Below are positions 16,901 through 23,015 of a stretch of 32,273 bases of DNA, piece by piece. Both the position numbers and the translations under genes were made by a program. The first letter of the stretch is position 1, and each line of letters starts with the position of its first letter. Source of the stretch: a virus. The stretch is from positions 1-32,273 of the IMG/VR virus record IMGVR_UViG_3300010885_023073, one strand, 5' to 3'. The notes beneath the pieces were generated by a model. It did not search any database, had not been told where the DNA came from, and was given only the letters and a program-made list of their open reading frames with translations.

Positions 16901-19112
16901 GAGGAAAGCCCAAAACTGTATCTGCTATTCCACTGGTTCCTATGGCATAGCTGAACAATGCGCTGCCGCCAACTGTATCACCAAGATTGTTTTTGGTTGT
17001 TGAAAAAGTTGAACTAGGATATACCGCACGATTGCCCAGGCTATATCCATTCTGATCATATACATCAAACATGGGAGTTTGATTAACCGATGTTTTTTCT
17101 TGTGATCGGATCCACTGTTCACCATCATAAAAGAAAGTTATACCTTGCAGTGTATTGCCACTTAGACACACCACACATTGATCAACCAATGCTTCTGCAT
17201 CTGAAGCAGGCACAAGATTTATTATAGGCTCATCCTGTAGTGTACTGTCGGGCAATGGCCCAGTAGCAGGGCTGATAAAATTGACCACATATATTTTGTC
17301 TCGCACCCGAGCGTCTGAATCTCTTGCAAAGATAACCCTGGTTCCTTGTTGAAATACATATCCATCAATTGCATAACCAGGCTGCCCATTGATGTTGGAC
17401 AACGCATCGGTTTGACTAAGATCGATAATGTTTACCGGTTGCTTGGCCTGAGTGCCCATGTTGTACAATCTAATGCCACCGCGGAATTCGATAATTGGAC
17501 GTTTGGCTCGCTGTGCATTGTCCAACGAGGCTGTGGTATTGTTGTATGCAGCAGCAGCAGTAATCACGTCAATGTGGAACCAACGATTTGATCTAGTCCA
17601 GGCATTGAGATCCGCGCTATCCAACGCCACGGTGATGTAATCCAACTGTAAAGGTTGATTTAAACTGCCATCAAAGTTTCCCACATCAAAAGGCACTGAA
17701 TCAAAAGGTATAGTAGCACTCTGGGTATAAGTTTCCGGAGTGACATAGTTGCCTACCGGTAGCAGTTGGATGGCTGTTCCTACTCCGGCCACATAGTATG
17801 TTTGATTTTGATAACTGGTAGGAACCACGCTGCCACGGAAAGTGATCTTTAGATTGTTGGTAAACACCACGCCATTAGGAGCAGTATAGTTAGTTTTACC
17901 TAGTATATCTGTATCCACATTGATGGTTTCTACATCAGCCGGATTTACCAGTCTTATCTGCCCAAAAATTTCTGGATTGGTGCCATCTTGATACCATAGC
18001 AGATCTTTCACAGCAGTCAGCAGGGGCACTTGCTGGAAATATCCGTTGGCATTGCGATACCATTGTGTGGTGCTGTACTCAGTACCAAACATTATGGTAA
18101 ATTTATTCAATACCGGAACTTCTAGTATAGGTACCAAATTGAGCACTATTCCACCTATCGTGGTCTGATATTGTATTTGCCATACGTCAGGTGCAACTGC
18201 AGAACTGCTGAATACTACAGTTCGATTTTCAAGATTGGTGATTCCATCAATACCCGAGGGATACTCGGTCAGGAAGTCAGCAAGATATACACCATTGATT
18301 TGTTCAAGTTGTAAATCTGTAATTAGATCCACTTGCCCTGGATTGGGCACAGTGGGTGCAAGATCTAGGTTATAGTAGAATTGCTGTGCGTTTTTGTAGG
18401 GCACGTCAAATGTCACTGTGCCTGCATCTTCACCGTTGTTGCCAACACCCAGTACAGTCCTTGAACTGATGTTAGGAGCATATGGCAAAACTCCATCAAC
18501 ACCTGGGTCAGACTGTATCCAGAACGAGTTGGGAGATTGATTTACTGCAAAACTGTAGTTTCCTCCGCGCACTAGTGTGAGCACAGGGTTCTTACCAACT
18601 ATGCCCGAAAACTTATAATAGTTGTCTGCTCTAGTCACATCAAATGTGTCAGTGATGGGTATTGCAGCCGCACTCACATCCACGGCTAATGGTCCAGCGG
18701 GCAACCAATAATATTGACTGTAATTAGAAAATTTATCAAAACTTATAAAAGGATCCCAACTATAGTATTCACTGGTGTATAATCTTGCAGCGTTGTTGGT
18801 GATGCCTCCTTGACGACCAATGGCATCAGTTATACCAGGGTATGTGATAGCATCTGAAATAGTATTGGTGTCTGGCACCAAACTGATCACGCCGGGTTCC
18901 AACTGATAATTGGCACGAGTGGCCGTGGGCTCAATCACATAGTAATCATTGGGATTTACCCCGGGTCCCACATGCCGTCCTATAAATCCTTGTGTTTTTT
19001 TAAATTGTGGTTCTTGAACCAATTGATCCAGCGTGGCGGCCAAAAACTGTTTGTTAGTACTGGTCTGAAATATGGGTGGTAGAAAATCTACTGTTCTTGT
19101 GCGACTTGCCAT
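4971..19112 (-). CDS. Giant virion structural protein, 4713 aa (probable outer baseplate or adsorption protein)
   Basis: One uninterrupted frame of 14.1 kb directly after gp6, whose TAA overlaps its ATG (TAATG). The N-terminus MASRTRTVDFLPPIFQT, then FLAATLDQLVQEP and RHVGPGVNPNDYY, and YSQYYWLPAGP near residue 137, matches large proteins I recall from T4-like marine phages labelled only as virion structural. Seven FG-GAP-like motifs have their Phe at residues 2250, 2304, 2362, 2627, 2752, 2950 and 3038, enough for a seven-bladed beta-propeller with inserts. Three ~38-residue aromatic modules (Trp pairs 1840/1876, 2825/2862, 3865/3904) resemble CBM5/12 carbohydrate-binding domains. Two copies of a Thr/Gly-rich module lie near 811-875 and 2553-2615. 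Several segments of the form NG-x-L-x-G-x-DYT recur, and GSGYT repeats occur near 3765-3820. No hydrolase motif, signal peptide or membrane segment is seen. By position it stands in for T4 gp7-gp10; receptor or glycan contact is inference. Confidence 0.88.
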   Translation of the reverse strand: MASRTRTVDFLPPIFQTSTNKQFLAATLDQLVQEPQFKKTQGFIGRHVGPGVNPNDYYVIEPTATRANYQLEPGVISLVPDTNTISDAITYPGITDAIGRQGGITNNAARLYTSEYYSWDPFISFDKFSNYSQYYWLPAGPLAVDVSAAAIPITDTFDVTRADNYYKFSGIVGKNPVLTLVRGGNYSFAVNQSPNSFWIQSDPGVDGVLPYAPNISSRTVLGVGNNGEDAGTVTFDVPYKNAQQFYYNLDLAPTVPNPGQVDLITDLQLEQINGVYLADFLTEYPSGIDGITNLENRTVVFSSSAVAPDVWQIQYQTTIGGIVLNLVPILEVPVLNKFTIMFGTEYSTTQWYRNANGYFQQVPLLTAVKDLLWYQDGTNPEIFGQIRLVNPADVETINVDTDILGKTNYTAPNGVVFTNNLKITFRGSVVPTSYQNQTYYVAGVGTAIQLLPVGNYVTPETYTQSATIPFDSVPFDVGNFDGSLNQPLQLDYITVALDSADLNAWTRSNRWFHIDVITAAAAYNNTTASLDNAQRAKRPIIEFRGGIRLYNMGTQAKQPVNIIDLSQTDALSNINGQPGYAIDGYVFQQGTRVIFARDSDARVRDKIYVVNFISPATGPLPDSTLQDEPIINLVPASDAEALVDQCVVCLSGNTLQGITFFYDGEQWIRSQEKTSVNQTPMFDVYDQNGYSLGNRAVYPSSTFSTTKNNLGDTVGGSALFSYAIGTSGIADTVLGFPLRYLSLNNIGDIVFDNNLYTDTFLYVMDNAGTTKNISIGHVRQYADRTVYKKEIGWQTAVVKSQIYQQFSFTYTSVAITGSISATTLTVTIPPADGVSLQLGQTLSGPGIVVGTQITQFLTGTGGVGTYAVSSSQTVYSQVMAVTSPLILDVAVVPTGAVPSIKLYATSISQNYSSLFQDPGTYSFTTTDNTTTIRFNATTKIVPGDIVEVLALSDQVSAVGFYQVPINLENNSLNGNSSSFTLGTIRTHYDTIAQNLVNLTGAVNGANNSRDLGNIVPYGLSILQQSSPMTLAGYFFRKPEYDIFAALEYNSRQYEQFKAQFLNQAVTGDYVNMTIPEILNAVFAEINIGRTSSSPFYWSDMLPTGTVYTQQQTTVTPITDAVFDLTQVFNYTSANYQALLVYVNDRLLTRNVEYTVSIDAPTIAILIPLTVGDVVTIQEYEATYGNYVPNTPTKMGLYPAFVPEIFLDETYVDPIFVIRGHDGSITRAFDDFRDELLLEYETRIYNNLKLDGNPVPLTAAEVIPGEFRTTDYSTQEIQDILNLDFLIWVGWNKLDYKAQDYIPTNQFTWNYSTASNKLTNNQPLVIGAWRGIYNYFYDTIYPNTRPWEMLGFSERPVWWELQYGPLPYTSGNLVLWEDLAAGLVRDPIAPYVRPRYIRPGLLDVIPADSEGALLSPMQVMVGNFNSTNFRRSWIAGDDGPVENAWRTSSAYPFSIMRLLALTRPAEFFSLFADRDLYRFNVDYDQYLYNHRYRLDANGVEIYGNGTSKASYIDWIVDFNRQSGINSTDALTADLKNLDMRLCYRMAAFTGKNLLDIYTEKSSPNSLNSTLLLPDNSYNLLFYKNVPFAQLTYSSVIVQSTSNGWAVYGYSLNQQYFNILQSQINGNLATVSAGGSSVRVPVDYSNNVVQIPYGYVFTNRTLMVDFLLSYGALLQKQGLVFDTLENGYVLDWNQMASEFLYWSNQGWETGSIINLNPGATKLIVEKPGAIVDSIALQTVENMVLNANRTPFNARDLVIERLDNTFTITSLTNETINFLNIKFTSYENMIVLDNTSIFADLLYNPVTGARQSRLRLVGWTTTEWNGQLDAQGFILNQDNIQPWNPLKKYARGEIVKWKNTYYSAVDIVQPSSAFDINNWTVSDYTLIQQGMLPNLANKSDQLANSYNVYTANLELNQDLFAYALIGWKPRQYMVNLNLDSTSQVQLYQQFLGSKGTIRAAEIFTFADLGRGLAQYDIYENWAVLRATYGANANRSFYELQLNEALLTANPSTIQVVLPNESSLADQTVLLSKLWKSSYKLPSPNILTTTTIPVTDTALPSAGYVNFDDVDITVFDITNTASLNANINSIGLGTVIWVAKINTHDWGIFRTSQLPGYLTSVTTNLDGTSVFTFTQSHGITAGNLFIVRFFSDEINGAYQVLNVPSANQLVAAFSFVNANQITATGSGIGFTLQTQRVSQASDVITLPYANSLIPGNKVWVDNNGLGLWQVLEKQNVFTSAAEIKATSPVSNSEFGQSVAQSKDNLYALVGSPASDSDTGTVYTFVRTALAPFVENSIIVLNAADTLKFGQSISVGDQTWQVVGAPASYNNRGYASVVYRIPGTVSFAISALLTAPDPRDLVRPAEFGTSVAISRDERWMYIGAPGINKVFAYGLVEVESQSVKYITDRSTLVFNYSDHVVIDFQDPEQITVILNNQQLIYGVDYTQTSTSVVLTSIPASDLVLQIIRRTNASYTGDGVTEIFSLNEYLYSAVNIYSFRVALNGVLQRPNIDYTFNADDSAYGRDLIFETAPALNDSITVATNSYYTFVDTLEFTTTCTASISGTTMTVNYVPVGAPPLTVGMILSAAGVVQGSRITALLTGTGGTGTYQVSPGQSVASTTLTARLPDAARFGQSVACTVDGRQVMIGTPNDYYDNTTTAGAVYVYDRSVQNFIITDTAQTSYTVDGNLLVAPTSVILNNTFLTNTQGNVTGTFSVNGSTVTVTPTLAIGDVLQVQVNTFNLLQIIGANTPSISANFGAAVDICRYSCSLYTGAPQDSSVLSNAGSTQRNVNQSRVYGVITSTNANALLVPGETIRINDQEVAVSTPDYWSITTAYTKNSIVEYAQGLYISIRAVPAGTALTNTTYWQTSGWPAVLAQDINASGISNVIARVGVAGTSSYGLLTISVKNILAAEKGNRLTVLPGLVGTVFQSLEFDTFAYTQTITSPAPAINAGFGTAVNIDTSALTLTVGAPGGNLYRANTFDAGTTYFDSRATTFNGPLYQTGVVYTYDYLSSASDSVSDPGKFVFGQQIYDQRVQELDQFGSAVSYTNGVLMIGSPGSDVDDSTLSELNYGRVAVFNNANQSPAWAVIHEQVPVVDTSLINSVYSYSSITGAKTTFFDYFDPLQGKILGAAAENINYIGAVDPAAYNVGAVNNFGRIWADAHIGEVWWDTSTVRFIDPNQDNITYAARRWGQVFPGSVVAIYQWISSTVPPANYTGPGTPRDILSYNVTTGLNADNIFATTYYFWAQGITTTNTSAGKTLPITAVARYIEDPRSSGVPYVAFLSASATGIYNAVNDISAQDTILSIEFDRELTDANVHVQYSLIPQDRADGFLPDTLYLKFLDSLCGVNSTGAQVPDPGLSIANRYGVQFRPRQSMFKDRFLALKNYFTRVNSVLAQYPITEIRSFPLLYSREPEPPSGSGAWNKRVANLEELSYQDFAQVPVGYLYLVVSDSAQNGFWTIYSVTTTKTFATLDLVRVQNYDTRRYWNHIDWYLPGYNPSKQIIATVAIYSDLSKLSVYQAPVGSSVRVKANSQNKWEIYLRAATNMWNRVALQDGTIEISSVLWDYELGKFGWDVNVFDAQYFDQEPVIETRKIIQSINQELLIDELLIERNRALILMFNFVLSEFEAPDWLSKTSLIDVDHTIRELLPFQTYRQDNQDFVVDYIKEVKPYHVQIREFNLIYNGLDDYQGTLTDFDVPAYYDTDVIPNQFVSPILTPYTVSTAVGTGTPSDASDAAADSLVWQKQPWSFWYDNYALGVVSVNIADAGSGYTVPPVAVVTGDCVTPAVLTVLVNSAGAITGVTVVDTGSGYTTTAIITLNGGNGTGGQLVAVMANALVDDTAYNLVRSFDVTMKYDRYQYVTTIVDWEPNVSYDNGTQVRYDNRVWEANSSDSTAVETTTFDPANWLLVNAATLSGVDRTMGLYVPTVNEPGLDLSLLIDGVSYPGVQVSAPTFNQNTGWDVGNWDTNPWDNIAYGPEGRPTYDPGILDTIYESRFLDIYLGLRPTDINVVGGEFVGPYESHAPEELVPGSEFDTMDFRVYTRPGSDWAGDGHGFAWKITKWTFNSSTAYTQSFAGIVPNPVQIRVTNQTQSRDLTQGIAYTVDWVNQIVAIVPSISAPPAANGDTLVVSVFGIGGGNQLYKNSFNGADVGNFLNIPVADVEIFDMVIFVNGVLINNYTYVAGSNNTTDIMFSNTYGSSDEINVTALGSTDGSLPYTWSTPQTQNFVSYGQLDYRLENSMSGTNIANLIVEVDGIRARPPEGALYIADGSSGYALPNRGGYSLALVADNDVLVYVDNYRLTLGSDYIVEPYTGSNTRYVDFTTAPGIGSQVLISVTTKADYVIFDDGSSIDNYQLVFRTSGGFYPQYGDIVSVTSWNDTAQQSIVTLLWQGPVTIGTVVNEPYDSTDFDVGTVTDDPGSFDYTEGVQIIVNDFQLGRIILDPTRMWVTKNGARIFYGDDFLISGEQLILNGPVIGSTDVIVAQLFTDSVVPEEMEFRIFQDMRGVQATYRMTTATTTYLTQTLFKDQDIIYVNNASTLTQPNLEINVWGIITINGERIMYRELDTNNNTVSSLMRGTAGTAVAEHAVSSIVYNLGQGNLAPAEYQDRIVYTNTLADGATTTFSAANINLGNLSLNFAEQAILVYVAGLRVTTGYTVDSVAPAAITFATAPRAGYEVSLRVRQGFGWYQPANGNPSDGQALQVTQTDAARFFRGQN

Positions 19113-22100
19113 TAGATCACTCCGCTGCCCGGGGCAGTTCTTATATTGATTGATGTCAATGCAGTTATCACTTCTACCGAACTCACACCGGCTGCGTTAA
19201 CAAATATTTCATTAGGTGCTGAACGGATTTCGTAGAGATCGCCAAAATATTTCAGGGGGTCCAATGGCACCAATACCACAGAACTCACGACACCCCCCAT
19301 ATTGCGATGTATGTATGCTGCTAGTTCAGAGAAATAAAAGGTATCACCAAAGTTCCACGCTGCGATATCAAAGTATTGATTAAGGTTGGCCACCACTAGG
19401 GTTTTGATTTCACTTTCACTGGCAGTTGAATTTGCAGCACGGATCACCTTGATAGTTGCTCGAAGATTTTCCGCTGCCTTGGGACCAAACAAGGGTTTGA
19501 ATGTTACAGAATTTACTACCACATTATCTGAGATCATTTTGTACTTGTTAAGCCCTTGATAAGCAGTACTGAGCTCGTTGATGGTAGGAACCGTAGGTTT
19601 GGGTACTGTATTTGTGTTATCTCTGACCCAGTTGGTGTATGCAGTGTAGTAACTTTGTGTTACCACATACAAGTCAATGATATTAGTAGTACCCGGGTCT
19701 ATGCGATCTGTGAGTGGAGCATTGTGTCTATATTGGAAATATATGCCCGATCGACCCACTTTGGCCAACCAGGTACCTGTGACATCTATCAGGCTTCGCA
19801 CACCGGTGGTAGAGATTGCCAATTCATAAAATGCACCAATCTGCCCGGCAAGTGGGCCGGTGAAGATTTCCTGACTGTATGCGTAAAATATTTGTCCAAC
19901 GATATATTGGGACTTGACCAATTCAATATCATCCAATAACGCATAGTCACTGTTCACTCGCTCTGGGTCAACCAAGAGATAGCGTTGTAAATTATCAAAG
20001 TCCACAGTCTTTTCAAAGAACACATACTTGGTGCTTGGATTCACTGCAGGGGCCACGATCTCATTAAAGAAATCCGGGTCATCGGCTATGCCATCACTGT
20101 CGCTGTCTCGATAACTCACTATGACCTGATAGTCGTCCACGTAGCCATCTGATTGCACAGGTTGCCCAATAATGCTGAGATAGATATCACTGGGCAATGG
20201 ACTATTTGAATCAGGAAGGCTGTTGGTTCGTAACACATTTACATAATCGCTGATGGTCTTGCCGGTTCTTGGATCATAGATACGATTGGCAGTTTCAAAG
20301 AAAAATCTTGTTTGAAGCACTGATCCAAAATTGTATACCAATGCGCGGCTGGTCACGGTGTATTTTACGCCGTCGGTCACAGCCTGTATCATCCATGACG
20401 CATCCTGATTGGTGCCAGAAGTGCTCTGTGCGTTGGCCAGGCTGAAATCTGCATCCACCGCAAGGTTGTTTGATGTGATCAAGTACCAGGTCTGTGTGAG
20501 ATTGTTGTATCCAAGTCCAAAATTTCTGTATAACAAGATCTGTTCAGATATGCTGTTCTCAAGGCTGGTGGGAATATCTGTGATCAGTAGCGGAATTACC
20601 TGTACCGGAATAGCCCCTGTGGGTACGAAATTATTCAGTGTCACCGGACCTTGGCCACTTAATCTGCCCGAAGTAAAATTGCCTTGACCTTGATTGGTAC
20701 CATCTATGTATATGCTCACAGGACTGGCCCATAACTCAAGACGTTCAGCCGCCAGTGTGGGAGTACCTAGTTTTAGTCGGTTGTTAGCATCAAAATAATA
20801 ACCTGCAGGAGCAGCAAATTTTACCAAACTACCCACCTGTATATATTTGGTGTTAGTGCTGGAGTAAATGCTGATAACAGCAGGATTTCCTAGAGAATTC
20901 ACAAAGTATCCTGTGGTTTCGTTGGCCAAGGTGGTGCTCTGATGCCAAGTGAGATTGTTGGCCAAGAGATCAGGTCTTACAAAATTAGCATAGTAGAATT
21001 GTGTAAATGCATTGGTAATCAGCAACGGCTGTATCTGGTTGGTTATTACACTGGCCACTTCATTTCTTGTGAGCCATGTGAATAAAAACGTGGGCAATTG
21101 ATTTTCTTCCCAGATGGCACCGTCTGACGCAAAGATATTTGTACTACTGTATTTGCCTGTGTTGTCCACCAGATCAAGATATCTACTGGTGCCAATGCTG
21201 GCACGGTTTAAAGCATAACTCTTGATGATACTGTTGTAAGCAGTGAATGGAAAGTTGGTGTAGTCTTCACCATTCACCATGCGATTCTGTGTGTAGTATC
21301 TTGCTGGAGCACGTTGTTTGATCTGATCAAGAGTTTCTCGAGCCTGAGCATTGCTCACCGGAGTGGTAATACCACAAGTGAATGTTATGGTTTGTAGCTG
21401 ACCGGATCTACTGACATAACTGATGGGTATGACCACACTCTGCATCTCATCAGGATTGATAATGTATGTGAGACCGTTACTGGCACGAACATAACAACGG
21501 AATATTCCAACTGGAACACTGGAAAAAACACCATCACCAAATGTCAAAGTAATCTGATCGTTGGCCCTGCTGGTAACAGAAAATAGTTTGCGTTGATCAG
21601 GAGCCAATTGTTCGGCCGCTGCGGCATATACTGACTCTACATATTTCCATTCAGCAGATACGTTGCCAACATTGTCTAATTGAAACAACCAACGGTCTTC
21701 ATTGTTCACACCTTCAATGTTAATATCCACTGTGCGATTTGGGATACGTTCAGCAAGATTGAAGTCTTGATTCTGCAACACGCCTTGCTTGAAGTAAAAG
21801 AAATAACCAGTATTGGCGCTGGCAAATCCTAACGAATCATTACGGAACAATAAATTAAAAATACCATTGGGCAATGGCGATGGCTCATATACAAATGGAG
21901 CAGTAGCTGGCGTTCCCACCGAAGTAGAATTAACTGCCTCAAACGGCATGTTCACACCATCCACTGTGGCAGTGTATGGAAACACTGGTAAAAACCCAGG
22001 CACCAAGTTAACGCTGTATTCAGATGTGTCCACGCCCAGGATAGTGGTACGATTTCCTGGTCGACCCACACGTTGTGTGTTCACCAAGGCTGCATTGATG

Positions 22101-22576
22101 ATAGTGGCAAACTGCTCGGCCCAGTTGAAGTTGGTAGGGTCATTCCAGTTCACTGTGACACTACCAAGATCAATCCCATTGAAGTCAACTACATTTTCTG
22201 TGGTTTGAACTGAAAATACTTTGAGATATCCCTGTGCCTCTGTATTGCGCTTGGGAGTGTAGCTCACAAGATTGGCCAGCCGAACCACGCTGTCTCTGCG
22301 TTCTGCGGTGTCAATATAATTTTCGCGTGTGTTGAGATCGTTCCTGAAACTCATGGCCTGACCCATGAATGCCATCACATCCAACATGGCCATGAATTCC
22401 GATGATTCAATGTAATCATTGAATGCTTCAGGATAGTATTGGCGTAGGTAATCTACGAAACTTTTTCTTAAAGCTTCAAAGTCGTAGCTCTGAAAGTCGG
22501 CTTCTCTAAAGGTCTGGTAGATACGTTTCCAGTCTTCAACTCCGAATACAACTGTTTGTCTAGTAGTGCGTGCCAT
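19112..22576 (-). CDS. gp6: Baseplate wedge protein gp6-like, 1154 aa
   Basis: T4 gp6 dimers form the inner ring of the baseplate wedges that switches shape on infection. The N-terminal region here (VFGVEDWKRIYQTFREADFQSYD, then SFVDYLRQYYPEAFNDYIESSEFMAMLDVMAFMGQ, residues ~10-75) and the following RNDLNTRENYIDTAERRDSV are typical of T4-like gp6. The C-terminal ~130 residues (SEIKTLVVANLNQYFDI, FGDTFYFSELAAYIHRNMGG) match the conserved gp6/gpJ-type end. The T4 protein is about 660 residues; here the middle is expanded to give 1154, with beta-rich sequence between residues about 220 and 900. It lies 40 bases after gp25, the usual T4-like pairing, and overlaps the giant gene by one base. No strong Shine-Dalgarno is seen; AATAAGA is the only purine run before the ATG. 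Confidence 0.92.
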   Translation of the reverse strand: MARTTRQTVVFGVEDWKRIYQTFREADFQSYDFEALRKSFVDYLRQYYPEAFNDYIESSEFMAMLDVMAFMGQAMSFRNDLNTRENYIDTAERRDSVVRLANLVSYTPKRNTEAQGYLKVFSVQTTENVVDFNGIDLGSVTVNWNDPTNFNWAEQFATIINAALVNTQRVGRPGNRTTILGVDTSEYSVNLVPGFLPVFPYTATVDGVNMPFEAVNSTSVGTPATAPFVYEPSPLPNGIFNLLFRNDSLGFASANTGYFFYFKQGVLQNQDFNLAERIPNRTVDINIEGVNNEDRWLFQLDNVGNVSAEWKYVESVYAAAAEQLAPDQRKLFSVTSRANDQITLTFGDGVFSSVPVGIFRCYVRASNGLTYIINPDEMQSVVIPISYVSRSGQLQTITFTCGITTPVSNAQARETLDQIKQRAPARYYTQNRMVNGEDYTNFPFTAYNSIIKSYALNRASIGTSRYLDLVDNTGKYSSTNIFASDGAIWEENQLPTFLFTWLTRNEVASVITNQIQPLLITNAFTQFYYANFVRPDLLANNLTWHQSTTLANETTGYFVNSLGNPAVISIYSSTNTKYIQVGSLVKFAAPAGYYFDANNRLKLGTPTLAAERLELWASPVSIYIDGTNQGQGNFTSGRLSGQGPVTLNNFVPTGAIPVQVIPLLITDIPTSLENSISEQILLYRNFGLGYNNLTQTWYLITSNNLAVDADFSLANAQSTSGTNQDASWMIQAVTDGVKYTVTSRALVYNFGSVLQTRFFFETANRIYDPRTGKTISDYVNVLRTNSLPDSNSPLPSDIYLSIIGQPVQSDGYVDDYQVIVSYRDSDSDGIADDPDFFNEIVAPAVNPSTKYVFFEKTVDFDNLQRYLLVDPERVNSDYALLDDIELVKSQYIVGQIFYAYSQEIFTGPLAGQIGAFYELAISTTGVRSLIDVTGTWLAKVGRSGIYFQYRHNAPLTDRIDPGTTNIIDLYVVTQSYYTAYTNWVRDNTNTVPKPTVPTINELSTAYQGLNKYKMISDNVVVNSVTFKPLFGPKAAENLRATIKVIRAANSTASESEIKTLVVANLNQYFDIAAWNFGDTFYFSELAAYIHRNMGGVVSSVVLVPLDPLKYFGDLYEIRSAPNEIFVNAAGVSSVEVITALTSINIRTAPGSGVI

Positions 22577-22593
22577 AATGTCTTATTGTTCAG

Positions 22594-22602
22594 TTATTTA
22601 CC
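22594..22602 (-). promoter_or_regulatory. GGTAAATAA motif, candidate late promoter of gp6
   Basis: The minus strand reads GGTAAATAA in the 40-base gap between gp25 and gp6, 17 bases before the gp6 ATG. The same nonamer precedes the gp48-type gene at a similar distance. It shares the TAAATA core of T4 late promoters. It could drive gp6 and the giant gene apart from the upstream hub genes. Confidence 0.4.
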
Positions 22603-22616
22603 AACAAAATAAACGG

Positions 22617-22997
22617 CTAGTTTAAAGCAAAATTTGCTATGCGTTGTTGTTGATCAAAAAACACACTCAATAGTTCAGCATTGGTATTGGGGGCAAATTG
22701 TATTTCTAATTCTATCAACACACCGTTTTGCTGAGGAAATACCAATGCGTCAATGAGATTGATCCTTGGGTCACCGCCAACAACACGCTGTACTTCTTTG
22801 ATTATGTTACTCAAAGTGGTCTGATCTTGGCTTTCAAACAAAAAACTCCACAAGATGGTTCCATACCCTGGTCGGCCGGGCAACTGCCCTTGTGTGATAT
22901 TAAAAGCATTGAGTAGATCACGTTTGATCAATTCACTGTCAACTAACGTGAACTTTTTGTATTGATTTTGAGTATTGAATCCAATGAATGTAGACAT
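22617..22997 (-). CDS. gp25: Baseplate wedge protein gp25-like, 126 aa
   Basis: gp25 joins the wedge core to the sheath and is among the most conserved contractile-tail proteins (GPW/gp25 family). The length fits T4 gp25 (132 residues). Visible family features are the helical DSELIKRDLLNAFNITQGQLPGRPGYGT near residues 18-46, the Gly-rich LPGRPGYG turn, an IIKEVQRVVGGDPRINLIDA stretch near residues 65-84, and the terminal strand VLIELEIQFAP. The gene lies between the 445-aa structural gene and gp6 in the usual T4-like order. No clear Shine-Dalgarno precedes the ATG; instead CATAAATA ends four bases upstream. Confidence 0.93.
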   Translation of the reverse strand: MSTFIGFNTQNQYKKFTLVDSELIKRDLLNAFNITQGQLPGRPGYGTILWSFLFESQDQTTLSNIIKEVQRVVGGDPRINLIDALVFPQQNGVLIELEIQFAPNTNAELLSVFFDQQQRIANFALN

Positions 22998-23001
22998 ACG
23001 A

Positions 23002-23009
23002 TATTTATG
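23002..23009 (-). promoter_or_regulatory. CATAAATA motif just before gp25
   Basis: The minus strand reads CATAAATA, one mismatch from TATAAATA, four bases before the gp25 ATG and inside an 18-base intergenic gap. If used as a late promoter the RNA would begin at or just inside the start codon, so a leaderless gp25 message or no promoter activity are both possible. Confidence 0.35.
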
Positions 23010-23015
23010 GAGGCG

